Numbered from the stretch's first letter, positions 1-7,037 are shown. The stretch is 9,366 nt of DNA from Planctomycetes bacterium RBG_16_41_13 (GCA_001828295.1 MHYI01000186.1:1-9366), one strand, 5' to 3'. Numbers and translations are program-made. The notes: generated by a model from the sequence alone, not told the origin.

Positions 1-55
1 CGTAAAAAAAGAAAAACTCCTGCTCGTCTTCAACGATAAGTATTTTTTTACTCAA
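1..55 (-). CDS. Response regulator, receiver domain, N-terminal fragment (runs off left edge)
   Basis: Only the first 18 codons lie in the window. They read MSKKILIVEDEQEFFFFY when the TTG at 55-53 is taken as start. The pattern of a basic start, a hydrophobic beta strand (ILIV) and an acidic cluster (EDE) is the opening of a CheY-like receiver domain; the acidic pair would help bind Mg2+ beside the phospho-accepting Asp, which is outside the window. The TTG start is supported by AAGGAG placed six bases upstream and by the lack of any in-frame ATG between it and the preceding gene. The gene follows the histidine kinase stop by 33 bases on the same strand, so it is very likely the cognate regulator and probably co-transcribed. 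The output domain cannot be seen, so DNA binding, diguanylate cyclase or other outputs are all open. Confidence 0.8.
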   Translation of the reverse strand, partial: MSKKILIVEDEQEFFFFY

Positions 56-61
56 GTATCG

Positions 62-67
62 CTCCTT
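62..67 (-). promoter_or_regulatory. Ribosome binding site of the response regulator
   Basis: On the minus strand this reads AAGGAG, six bases before the TTG at 55-53. It decides the start because no ATG or GTG lies in frame nearby. Confidence 0.7.
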
Positions 68-88
68 TTTAATGAAATAGCGCCTTAT

Positions 89-2164
89 TCAGGAATTTTC
101 GGACGGCGCCACCGGTAGGGTAAATTTGAAAGAAGTTCCTTTTCCCGTGCCTTCGCAATCAACCCAAATCTTTCCTTTGTGCGCTTCGATAATATTTTTG
201 CATAGCGCAAGCCCCACGCCGGAACCATACATAGTGGGATGTTCCTGAAAAAATCTTTCAAACAATTTAGAATATTCTTCTTTGGGAAGCCCAATACCCA
301 TTCCGGTATCTTCGACGGATATCTCCAGATAAGAATCTTTGTATTTCCCATAAATATTGATACTGCCGCTCTCCGTATATTTTATTGCATTATCGATAAG
401 ATTAATAAGCACACGCGAAATCTCGTTTTTATCGCCAACGGTCACGGGTAAATTTTCTGAAGAATGGTATGTTAATGTCAACCCCTTTTTTTCCGCCAGA
501 AGCTTCATGCCCATAACAGTTTGGTGGATAATTTCATCCATTTGTATGGGTTCTTTTTTAAAGACGAAGCGACCTGATTCAAGGACGGATAAATCGAGTA
601 TGCTTTCAATCGTTTTCCTTAACCGTTGCAGGCTGCTGCTGATAATGTGTTCGTATCTTTCCTCTTTTGAACGGTCGAGATGCCCTTTTTTAATCTCCTT
701 CGTCCATAAATCGATGGCCATTTGTACTTGTGCGACAGGAGATTTCAGTTCATGAGATACGTCCCGAATCATTTTGTCTTTCATTTGGTCGAGGGTGAGT
801 AATTCTTTGTATGCTTTTTCCAGATCATGGCTTTGTTTTTCAAGTTCTTTGTTTATTTGTGTCAGGTCCTTTGTGCGCTCTTCTATAATTTTCTCCAGAT
901 TGGAAGTATATTCTTCCAGTGCGTGTGTTTTCTCTTCGACAAAGTCCGCCATTTTGTTGAAGGATTTTGATAATTCACCAATTTCGTCTTTTGTGGAGAT
1001 GTTCACGCGTTTGCTGAAGTCGCCTTCAGAGATGCTTTTTGTCACATCGGTAAGATATACAATAGGCTCTGAGATTTTTTTCCCGAAGACGAATGCAAAA
1101 GATACAACGGCCAGCGTGAGTAAAGACAAAATCGAAACGGTTATTTTATGTAATCTTTTGACAGACCCATACCATTCGTCTTTGTCGATTTCCGCAATGA
1201 TACCCCATTCCAATTCCGGCAACCATTGCCAGAACCCCAGAACGATTTTCCCCCGGTAATCAATATAACCATTTGCATCATATCCGGAACCGCCTTTTAA
1301 ACATTCCGCAACGCCTTTGGTAAAATTGCCGGTAAAGGGGTCGATTAATTTTAATTCAAGGGTTGTTCTTTGTTTTACCATGCCGAAATCTTTAAGTGAG
1401 CTTAAAAACTTTGATTCGGAGACCATATACCCTTCTTTGTTAATAAGATATGTCTCTCCTGTTTTCCCGAGGCGAACACTTCTCATGAGTTTATTGATTT
1501 CCATAACATCGATTCGCATACACACGACGCCGATAATCTTACGTTCATATATTACCGGAGTGGTAATAAACAGCGTTGGCATGCCTTGTTCCAAATTACC
1601 GTATTCGTTTATGATGGGAATTACAGAGGGAACTATTGGTGATACATAGGTAGTACCCATTATTGCCTGTTTAAAGAATTCGAAGCCGGACACATTGGTA
1701 ATAACTTTCCCGGTTGAAGTGGTAATTTTTAAATCTCCATTTCTGTCACAAATAAAGATTTCCTTATAAAGGTAAGTGTCTCTCGTGTATTTTAAATGGT
1801 GTAGCAGCCGGTAAAAATTTTCGCTGCCTTCAGATTTATAGATTACGCCGGGGACGTTAGGATTTTCGGCAATCAACCAGATGTCCGCCTTTCGTTCTTC
1901 AATCCATTTTTCGATAAGTTCCGCCTGTTTATGGCCGATACTGTCGAGGTTTTGAATTAAAGCATCACGCAAAGCATGTTCTTCCTTTGGATAAATATAT
2001 ACTATCGTAATAAAGATAGGAAAGGTGGAAAGAAGGATTGAAGAGAAAATAATTTTTTGCTTTATGGAAGTAAAAGAAAAAAAATGAAAATTATGAGCTA
2101 TTGCGGAATAGTAGTTTTTCAGGTGCGAATAATGTTTCAATAACTGTTGCAGTAAGCTATCCAT
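89..2164 (-). CDS. Membrane sensor histidine kinase with extracytoplasmic Cache domain and HAMP
   Basis: Product of 691 residues. It has two membrane spans, at about 36-58 and 341-361, enclosing a large extracytoplasmic double-Cache sensor (about 60-335; typical stretches are GKTGETYLINKEGYMVSE at 233-250 and the GFWQWLPELEWGI region at 310-322). A HAMP domain (about 362-413) and a coiled coil (about 414-465) follow. The kinase core is complete: H-box DVSHELKSP with His471 as phospho-acceptor, N-box NLIDNAIKYTE (Asn592), G1 box EDTGMGIG (618-625), F box FERFF and G2 box GSGVGLALC (647-655). It should sense a small ligand outside the membrane, autophosphorylate and pass phosphate to the regulator encoded just downstream. 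The ligand cannot be read from the sequence. The ATG at 2164 is the only Met before the first membrane span, but no clear Shine-Dalgarno precedes it. The gene lies 79 bases after the radical SAM gene on the same strand. Confidence 0.93.
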   Translation of the reverse strand: MDSLLQQLLKHYSHLKNYYSAIAHNFHFFSFTSIKQKIIFSSILLSTFPIFITIVYIYPKEEHALRDALIQNLDSIGHKQAELIEKWIEERKADIWLIAENPNVPGVIYKSEGSENFYRLLHHLKYTRDTYLYKEIFICDRNGDLKITTSTGKVITNVSGFEFFKQAIMGTTYVSPIVPSVIPIINEYGNLEQGMPTLFITTPVIYERKIIGVVCMRIDVMEINKLMRSVRLGKTGETYLINKEGYMVSESKFLSSLKDFGMVKQRTTLELKLIDPFTGNFTKGVAECLKGGSGYDANGYIDYRGKIVLGFWQWLPELEWGIIAEIDKDEWYGSVKRLHKITVSILSLLTLAVVSFAFVFGKKISEPIVYLTDVTKSISEGDFSKRVNISTKDEIGELSKSFNKMADFVEEKTHALEEYTSNLEKIIEERTKDLTQINKELEKQSHDLEKAYKELLTLDQMKDKMIRDVSHELKSPVAQVQMAIDLWTKEIKKGHLDRSKEERYEHIISSSLQRLRKTIESILDLSVLESGRFVFKKEPIQMDEIIHQTVMGMKLLAEKKGLTLTYHSSENLPVTVGDKNEISRVLINLIDNAIKYTESGSINIYGKYKDSYLEISVEDTGMGIGLPKEEYSKLFERFFQEHPTMYGSGVGLALCKNIIEAHKGKIWVDCEGTGKGTSFKFTLPVAPSENS

Positions 2165-2243
2165 ACGCCACGCGCTAAAATAATGCTAAAATGTCATGTT
2201 TGTAAAACGTAATTTGAGGCCGAAATTATTTAGAAGTTGTTTT

Positions 2244-4133
2244 CTATTGGGATTTTTTTCTTATAAAAGAAGGGATGTTTTTCAGGTGTTGGTCAATTAT
2301 TTCATTGGTAATTTCTGTTGCCTCCATTTTCAGAGCAAAATCTTCAATTGATTTCTTTGCCTTGCCGCGGACGAATACCGGAATTCTTTTCAGACGGATT
2401 TCGGCGCCTTCTGTCCACACGGGCGCTGTTAACAATGGTTTTTTATTACTGGCAGAGTTGTTTAAATATGCCTGAAATTTTTTAATAATACCGTCGTTTT
2501 TGATAGTGCGTTCATTAAGAAATGCCTTGATTTTATCGACAACTTCTTTTTTTTGGGAACCGGTAAATTTTTGTTTCGCTTTGTCCCATGCTTCCATACG
2601 AAGTTCATCAAAACCGATGTTTTTAATGCGTTGCGATGCAAGCATCATTGATTCGTCCCGTATAGTAGAAAGGAATTGAGAGCTGATTTCGGGGTAACCG
2701 TGCTGCATCGCTTTTTTTTGCATAAGTTTGTAAATTCCGGGACGTACAAAATCCGGCGCGTTTAAAACGCGTTTCTTTGCCTCTTCAGACCACGGGATTT
2801 CATTATTTTCAGGATTTTCCGGTACAATATCTTCGGGATGTTCAGAAACGGGCTTTGTGATGGCGGCATCCGGGAATGCTGTTTTATTGTTCGACATCAT
2901 TTCTTCCCGTGCTGCCCTCATAACCGCAAGCGTTATTTCCTGATAATTATTTTGTTCTGCAAAGCGTTCCACATTTTTTATAATCATTCCTCTTCCGAAA
3001 GAAGGTATTTGTTTCAGGATGGCGCGTGCTTCGTGGCTCCAGTCCATGGTAAAACATTCTTCCGTGCCAAAGGTTTCAGATGGTTTCAGTTGTATTACTT
3101 TGCGGCCAGACTTTCCCGGTATATAGTTACACCAGGGATCTTCGTCCATTTGGTTATTTGTTGCGGTAAGGGCGCGAGCCCGGCATCCTTTGCAAATTTC
3201 TTTAAATTCGCATATTCCGCATCTCCCGTTTAAATCAGCATGCCGTAGTGTTTGGAATCCGGCATTGTTGTTCCATATATCAACAAAACTTTTTTCCCTG
3301 ACGTTTCCGCTCATGTTGGGTATGTATGGGCAAGGGGTGACATTTCCTTCAGGCGTTATTCTGCAGTAGTGTGTTCCTGCAGGACATCCACCGGCATATG
3401 TTCTTATTAGCGGTGAATTATTGTCATGTTCATATACAATTCTTCGATAGTGCGGGGCGCATTTTGCACCTACCATCATCTTTCCCTTATATTTTTCATG
3501 AAGGGTATACAGTTGCCGCAATGTTTGGTCGTACTGTTCCGGTGTGATATCGGTTAAATCCTGCCCTTTGCCGGTACATACCAGAAAAAACAAGTTGAAC
3601 ACCTTGGCGCCGAGTTTATAGGAAAAGTCAACAATATCGGAAATCTCCGTAATGTTATCACGGGTAACAGTAGTTTGTATTTGGAATCCTATTCCCTGGC
3701 GGCGGCATGCTTCTATTCCATTGAGAGTATCGCTCCATGCGCCGGTTATGCCCCGAAAGGTATCGTGTTTTTCCGGCTGAATAGAATCGAGGCTGATGCC
3801 AACCCCTGAGACCCCGCATAGCTTTAACCTTTTTGCTTTATCATCGTCGATTAAGTTTCCATTTGTTCCCAATACTACCATCATGCCTTTTTTAGATGCG
3901 TAATGCGATAAATCGTAAATGTCATTTCTTAAAAGCGGTTCCCCTCCCGTCAAAATGAGTAAAAGATTGGGGTTGAGCTCCGCCATTTGATCGATAAGTT
4001 TAAACCCCTCTTTTGTATCAAGTTCATAGGGAGATTGTTTGGTTAATGCATTGGCGTCGAGATAACAATGGTCACATTGTAAATTACAACGATAGGTCGT
4101 GTTCCATGAAATGGCGTATGGTTTGTATTGCAT
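2244..4133 (-). CDS. Radical SAM/SPASM enzyme, AhbC/AhbD/NirJ-like, with three C-terminal PCP_red domains
   Basis: Product of 629 residues. The radical SAM core has CNLQCDHC (Cys16, Cys20, Cys23) for the SAM-cleaving 4Fe-4S cluster and GGEP at 63-66. A SPASM-type region with Cys250, 257, 268, 305, 308, 314, 317 and 335 should hold extra clusters. The CAPHYRR stretch (225-231) and the PEQYDQTL region resemble the heme-synthesis branch (AhbC, AhbD, NirJ), so a tetrapyrrole substrate is plausible but unproven. The C-terminal third carries three repeats of the small domain (PCP_red) found at the end of the light-independent protochlorophyllide reductase subunit ChlB/BchB: about 363-413, 447-497 and 572-629, each opening with W-S/T-x-x-A and a PxFxR-like motif. 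Usual family members have about 350-400 residues, so this tail is an addition. I chose the ATG at 4133; an in-frame TTG lies directly before it. The ribosome binding site is weak. Probable first gene of a unit with the kinase and regulator. Confidence 0.88.
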   Translation of the reverse strand: MQYKPYAISWNTTYRCNLQCDHCYLDANALTKQSPYELDTKEGFKLIDQMAELNPNLLLILTGGEPLLRNDIYDLSHYASKKGMMVVLGTNGNLIDDDKAKRLKLCGVSGVGISLDSIQPEKHDTFRGITGAWSDTLNGIEACRRQGIGFQIQTTVTRDNITEISDIVDFSYKLGAKVFNLFFLVCTGKGQDLTDITPEQYDQTLRQLYTLHEKYKGKMMVGAKCAPHYRRIVYEHDNNSPLIRTYAGGCPAGTHYCRITPEGNVTPCPYIPNMSGNVREKSFVDIWNNNAGFQTLRHADLNGRCGICEFKEICKGCRARALTATNNQMDEDPWCNYIPGKSGRKVIQLKPSETFGTEECFTMDWSHEARAILKQIPSFGRGMIIKNVERFAEQNNYQEITLAVMRAAREEMMSNNKTAFPDAAITKPVSEHPEDIVPENPENNEIPWSEEAKKRVLNAPDFVRPGIYKLMQKKAMQHGYPEISSQFLSTIRDESMMLASQRIKNIGFDELRMEAWDKAKQKFTGSQKKEVVDKIKAFLNERTIKNDGIIKKFQAYLNNSASNKKPLLTAPVWTEGAEIRLKRIPVFVRGKAKKSIEDFALKMEATEITNEIIDQHLKNIPSFIRKKSQ

Positions 4134-4222
4134 CAATAATTTCTCTGGAGAAAATTGAATTTCAGCGTATTCATTTTGAAGTAAAAGACCGGTTTGTTTT
4201 GGATTCTGAACGAACGGGTTAC

Positions 4223-4252
4223 TTTATATGCCTCTCATGCACATCATGTACA
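4223..4252 (-). promoter_or_regulatory. Candidate promoter for the radical SAM / kinase / regulator unit
   Basis: On the minus strand TGTACA (4252-4247) and TATAAA (4228-4223) are separated by 18 bases, giving a weak -35 and a good -10. Transcription would begin roughly 80 bases before the ATG at 4133. A TTGACT further upstream (4274-4269) has no good partner at normal spacing. Read by eye, so low confidence. Confidence 0.25.
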
Positions 4253-4378
4253 TATAGTAAAGTTTCTAGTCAAAATATATAAAATAAAAGAAAAAAAAAC
4301 AATCATATAATCAAAAGAAGAAGGGGTGGGGGCTTAGGTTTTAAATCTCTTTGAAGATGTTGGTGAAACAATGCGTTG

Positions 4379-4394
4379 TGAAAATCAATTTTCA
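4379..4394. promoter_or_regulatory. Perfect 7-2-7 palindrome, candidate operator
   Basis: The sequence TGAAAAT-CA-ATTTTCA is a perfect inverted repeat with a two-base centre. It lies about 63 bases upstream of the predicted -35 of the TPR lipoprotein gene and about 245 bases from the radical SAM start. It resembles Fur-type operators in composition, but those usually have a one-base centre, so the regulator is unknown. AT-rich DNA produces such repeats by chance at some rate. Confidence 0.3.
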
Positions 4395-4456
4395 TTTAGG
4401 TCATGGATGTTTCATTTTGTGAAATTATGAAAAAAATGCGTATGAAGTAAATTGCC

Positions 4457-4484
4457 TTGAATCCATTGGGATTGCTGATAAAAT
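4457..4484 (+). promoter_or_regulatory. Candidate sigma70-type promoter of the first TPR lipoprotein
   Basis: TTGAAT (4457-4462) and TAAAAT (4479-4484) are separated by 16 bases, a good match to a housekeeping promoter. Transcription would begin near 4491, leaving a leader of about 50 bases before the ATG at 4544. Confidence 0.4.
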
Positions 4485-4543
4485 GAAAAAAGATACCTTT
4501 TTACGGTCAGTTTGTTCATTTTAATGTGGAGATAGTAAAATCA

Positions 4544-5278
4544 ATGAAAGTGATTATAAATAATTTGAATAAAGTAGTTCCTTGTGTCCTGATGCTCTTT
4601 GTTTTCTACGGATGCGGCAAACCTCAATCCCCGGATACTATTGACGCAAAGGATGCGGGTAATGTTGTTGAAGGTTATGCTGCATCGCAGGAAGAGAAAA
4701 AAATAGTCAAAATTCCTGAAAATATGACTGCGGAACAGTATTATAATTACGGATTGGACAATATTAAAAAAGGGCAATTTGATGCATCAATTGCGGCATG
4801 GGAAAAAGCGATAGAGTTAGACCCGGCAATGGTGGCGGCATACGAAAAACTGGGAAAGGCGTATTATACGCAGGGTGAGTTTGATAAAGCCGGCCGCATT
4901 TATAGAAAAGCAATTGAGTTTGATCCCTACAATACAATGTTATATTTTAGTTTGGGGGTTGTGTACCGGATGAATTTGCAATATGAGGATGCAATTGATG
5001 CGCAACTGAAGGCATTATCGCTGGACCCGAATCTCGCTATAGTCTATAATGAAATGGGCTTGATTTATTGTAAACAAAAGAGATTGGATGAAGCCGTCGC
5101 CGCTCATAAAAAGGCCCTTGAACTCAATCCAAACCTGGGGAATGCGCATAATTATCTTGGTGTTGTTTATTTGTTGAAGGGTATGAGCAAAGAAGCAGAA
5201 GTGGAATTTGCTGAATACAAAAAATATGAAGCCGGCGGCCATATGCCTTCAGGTCATGGTGCACCTTCTGCTCACTAA
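4544..5278 (+). CDS. TPR-repeat lipoprotein
   Basis: Product of 244 residues from the ATG at 4544. The N-terminus is a lipoprotein signal: a basic n-region, a hydrophobic stretch (VLMLFVF) and YGC with Cys24 as the likely lipidated residue, followed by GKPQS. A linker of about 38 residues leads to five tetratricopeptide repeats at about 63-96, 97-130, 131-164, 165-198 and 199-230, with typical GxxYxxxGxFDxA and ALELDPN patterns. A His/Gly-rich tail (GGHMPSGHGAPSAH) ends the protein. TPR lipoproteins act as protein-binding scaffolds in the periplasm or at the outer membrane; the partner here is unknown. An in-frame GTG at 4526 would add six residues, but GGAG at 4528-4531 lies 12 bases before the ATG and overlaps that GTG, so the ATG is preferred. 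The lipobox residues before the Cys (F-Y-G) are slightly atypical. It resembles the convergent lipoprotein at 5726-6412 in design. Confidence 0.88.
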   Translation: MKVIINNLNKVVPCVLMLFVFYGCGKPQSPDTIDAKDAGNVVEGYAASQEEKKIVKIPENMTAEQYYNYGLDNIKKGQFDASIAAWEKAIELDPAMVAAYEKLGKAYYTQGEFDKAGRIYRKAIEFDPYNTMLYFSLGVVYRMNLQYEDAIDAQLKALSLDPNLAIVYNEMGLIYCKQKRLDEAVAAHKKALELNPNLGNAHNYLGVVYLLKGMSKEAEVEFAEYKKYEAGGHMPSGHGAPSAH

Positions 5279-5457
5279 GGAAATTGGAAAGGAGTGTCCT
5301 TTGTCCGGAAAAATTCTTTAATAGCGATTTGGTATTGCAATGTGTGGATTGCTGCGTTGTTATGTGAATTTCCACGCGGGTGTTGGTCGCGTAATGTCCG
5401 GCGCTACGATGGACAATGGTCATGCCGGGAATTGTTTTCCGTTATGAATAAGCGCAA
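5279..5457. other. Convergent intergenic region with small hairpins
   Basis: 179 bases between convergent genes. Three short inverted repeats could be weak transcription stops. AAAGGA-GTG-TCCTTT (5288-5302) lies ten bases after the lipoprotein stop. TGTCC/GGACA (5395-5399 and 5411-5415) has an 11-base loop. An imperfect CGGGAA/TTTCCG-type stem (5426-5441, one G-T pair) lies 17 bases after the stop of the minus-strand gene. None is followed by a clear run of T in the needed direction. No coding potential is convincing. Confidence 0.3.
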
Positions 5458-5658
5458 CTAGTCGGAATGCTCCTGCCTTTCCCTGTATTTTAAGAGTGCC
5501 AGTTGTGTGATGGCAAATTCTTCTATTTTTCTGGACTTATGTAAAACATGAAGCCAGTCTTCTGTTGTTCCGTAAGAGCCTTCATTTTTTAATGTTTTCT
5601 CTAAATTCTTTAAATCTAATTCCAATAACTCGAGTCTGTTCTTTATTTCTTTCATCAT
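5458..5658 (-). CDS. Small coiled-coil protein of unknown function
   Basis: Product of 66 residues from the first of two tandem ATG codons (5658-5656). AGGAG lies exactly six bases upstream (5669-5665), which settles this start over an in-frame GTG at 5757. That GTG would add 33 residues and overlap the lipoprotein gene, and it has no ribosome binding site. Residues 3-26 (ending NRLELLELDLKNLEKTLKN) have a leucine heptad pattern typical of a coiled coil, and a second helix-like stretch follows. There is no signal peptide, membrane span or cysteine, so a cytoplasmic oligomer is likely. It lies 67 bases downstream of the TPR lipoprotein on the same strand and may share its transcript. I do not recognise the family. 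The good ribosome binding site makes a real gene likely. Confidence 0.65.
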   Translation of the reverse strand: MMKEIKNRLELLELDLKNLEKTLKNEGSYGTTEDWLHVLHKSRKIEEFAITQLALLKYRERQEHSD

Positions 5659-5725
5659 TAGTAGCTCCTGCTTGTATGGATTAATTTGCCGGTTTCGCGC
5701 AGACTCATGGGAAATAGTAAATGCA

Positions 5726-6412
5726 TCACTTACCTTTTTTGTCCAGCCCTTTAGCACGGTATGCGAGACCTAGTTTTTTATGGAGCGCTTTATCTTCCGG
5801 TTTAAACCCCAATGCCTTTTTGTATTCATTGATGGCTTCATCAATTGCACCTGAGGAAAAATAAACATCGCCAAGATTATAGTGAATATTTGCCCTTTGG
5901 AGGGTTTTATTTGCAGGAATAAAGTGCAATGATTGTTTATATTCATTTGTCGCATCACTGTACAGTCCTTTGCTTTGATAAGCATACCCCAGGTTGTAAT
6001 GTGTTTCCGGCGAGCCGGGATTCTGAGCAAGGTCTGTTTGAAAGGCGCATATTGCCTCGTCCTGCAGCCCCATGTCGCGATATAACAAGCCAAGGTAATA
6101 ATAAATCCTGGGATAGCGGGTATCGTTTTCCAGTATTTCGTTATATGCAGCAAGCGCTTCTGAGTAGTTTCCCTGATTTCCACACGCAAGGGCGAATTGA
6201 AAAATCTCGTCTTTGCTCATTTGTTTTAATTTTGTACCGATGTTTTGCCGGGTGGGATTTGCTTTGTTTGTATCGGTCTGAGCATTTTCAACGGTATAAT
6301 TTGCCGGAGCATAAAGCGTCCCTATGTTTGCGTATTTGGGATCTTCTTTGCCGCAGCCAAGAACCGAACAAAAGCAAAATAAACTACATAACATGGGGTA
6401 AGCAACTTTCAT
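5726..6412 (-). CDS. TPR-repeat lipoprotein
   Basis: Product of 228 residues. The signal peptide MKVAYPMLCSLFCFCSVLGC ends in a good lipobox (V-L-G-C) with Cys20 as the likely lipidated residue, so the mature protein should sit on a membrane facing the periplasm. A low-complexity linker (about 21-65) leads to TPR units at about 69-102, 103-136, 137-170 and 174-207, with a truncated fifth (208-228) that ends in a lysine-rich tail (KGLDKKGK). The repeats carry the usual pattern (YYYLGLLYRDMGLQDEAI, HYNLGYAYQSKG). Function is probably scaffolding or assembly; the partner is unknown. The ATG at 6412 is chosen because it gives a complete signal peptide, though no clear Shine-Dalgarno precedes it. 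The gene is followed by the small coiled-coil gene on the same strand and converges on the related lipoprotein at 4544-5278. Confidence 0.87.
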   Translation of the reverse strand: MKVAYPMLCSLFCFCSVLGCGKEDPKYANIGTLYAPANYTVENAQTDTNKANPTRQNIGTKLKQMSKDEIFQFALACGNQGNYSEALAAYNEILENDTRYPRIYYYLGLLYRDMGLQDEAICAFQTDLAQNPGSPETHYNLGYAYQSKGLYSDATNEYKQSLHFIPANKTLQRANIHYNLGDVYFSSGAIDEAINEYKKALGFKPEDKALHKKLGLAYRAKGLDKKGK

Positions 6413-6499
6413 ATTTCATTTGGCAGTAAAAAAAGTTTTGGAGGACTAATCACGATAGGGTAAATGAAACATGCGTGATTTTCAAGGAAAATAAGTGGC

Positions 6500-6528
6500 A
6501 TTATCAATGTAAATTAACTGTTTGAAAA
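6500..6528 (-). promoter_or_regulatory. Candidate promoter of the second TPR lipoprotein
   Basis: On the minus strand TTTTCA (6528-6523) and GATAAT (6505-6500) are separated by 17 bases. Transcription would start about 80 bases before the ATG at 6412. The -35 is weak. Confidence 0.3.
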
Positions 6529-6782
6529 GGGAGATGAATATTTATTAGCAGTGAGAGCAACAAAGGTTTGTGGGTGTTTTATAAACGTATTTAATAGTGC
6601 AAAAAATGACATGGGAATTCATTATTTTGAAATAGTTCGATACTGTTGCCAGTAAATAATTGAGAAAGAGGCAGACCTGGATGGAAAAAGTTTAGTTGCA
6701 AATATAAAACGATTTTTGTATAGTTAACTTATTCTCAAATCAGGGGTTGCTGTTATATGTATGAGAAACGAAGGTATTGTCA

Positions 6783-6794
6783 TGATCTAAGTCA
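6783..6794. promoter_or_regulatory. Possible Crp/Fnr-family binding site
   Basis: TGAT-CTAA-GTCA, inside ATGATCTAAGTCAC, matches the Fnr/Anr/Dnr-type pattern TTGAT-N4-(A/G)TCAA in all but the outermost base of each half. It lies about 245 bases before the ParA start and about 370 bases from the lipoprotein start, which is far from either unless the transcript leaders are long. Confidence 0.2.
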
Positions 6795-7020
6795 CTGGTA
6801 TCGGCATTTTGATATAACCATTTGAGGTATTACAGGTTAGATTAGCTGCTTATTAAAATACAAATTTATTGGTACATTACCCATAAACAATCAAAAACCT
6901 TTGCGAAAAATAGGGAGGGTTTTGTTTTTTTAAGTGAAATACAAATAATACACCTTTTTTGTTCCACGGAAAAATATTTAAACGGTAGTAGTAATTAATA
7001 AATTGCACAACCAACCTGTA

Positions 7021-7029
7021 AAAGGAGGG
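7021..7029 (+). promoter_or_regulatory. Strong ribosome binding site of the ParA gene
   Basis: AAAGGAGGG, a near-perfect anti-16S match, with nine bases between AGGAGG and the ATG at 7038. It fixes the start and suggests high translation. Confidence 0.75.
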
Positions 7030-7037
7030 TATACAAA

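Larger units (their letters stand above)
4134..4525. other. Divergent intergenic region, no gene seen
   Basis: About 390 bases between the divergent starts of the radical SAM gene and the first TPR lipoprotein. The centre (about 4272-4320) is strongly A-rich on the plus strand, with a nine-A run near 4291-4299. It holds candidate promoters in both directions and a 7-2-7 palindrome, listed separately. The longest plus-strand reading frames that start here are very short and have no convincing ribosome binding site. Confidence 0.6.
6413..7037. other. Long divergent intergenic region, no gene seen
   Basis: 625 bases between divergent starts. No open frame with a convincing ribosome binding site was found; the best candidate, at 6757, would encode only 22 residues. 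A candidate promoter for the lipoprotein and a possible Crp/Fnr-type box are listed separately. A weak hairpin, AAAACC (6894-6899) with GGTTTT (6918-6923), is followed by a seven-T run and could act as a leader attenuator or stop before the ParA gene. I see no tRNA, rRNA, CRISPR or transposon sign. Confidence 0.5.

Noticed and set aside
2838..3233. 131-residue plus-strand ORF antisense to the radical SAM gene
   Set aside because: It lies entirely opposite conserved SPASM and PCP_red coding sequence and has no recognisable features.
4134..4136. TTG directly before the ATG of the radical SAM gene as start
   Set aside because: The adjacent ATG is the stronger codon, and the extra residue has no support.
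4526..4543. GTG start for the first TPR lipoprotein, adding six residues
   Set aside because: The GTG overlaps the best Shine-Dalgarno (GGAG at 4528-4531) for the ATG at 4544, and the shorter form gives a normal lipoprotein signal.
5770..6189. 139-residue minus-strand ORF inside the second TPR lipoprotein gene
   Set aside because: It is an alternative frame of a gene with a clear signal peptide and TPR repeats, and its translation shows no domain pattern.
6757..6825. 22-residue ORF starting MYEKRR in the long noncoding region
   Set aside because: Very short, and its upstream AGGGG is at poor spacing; no sign of selection is visible.
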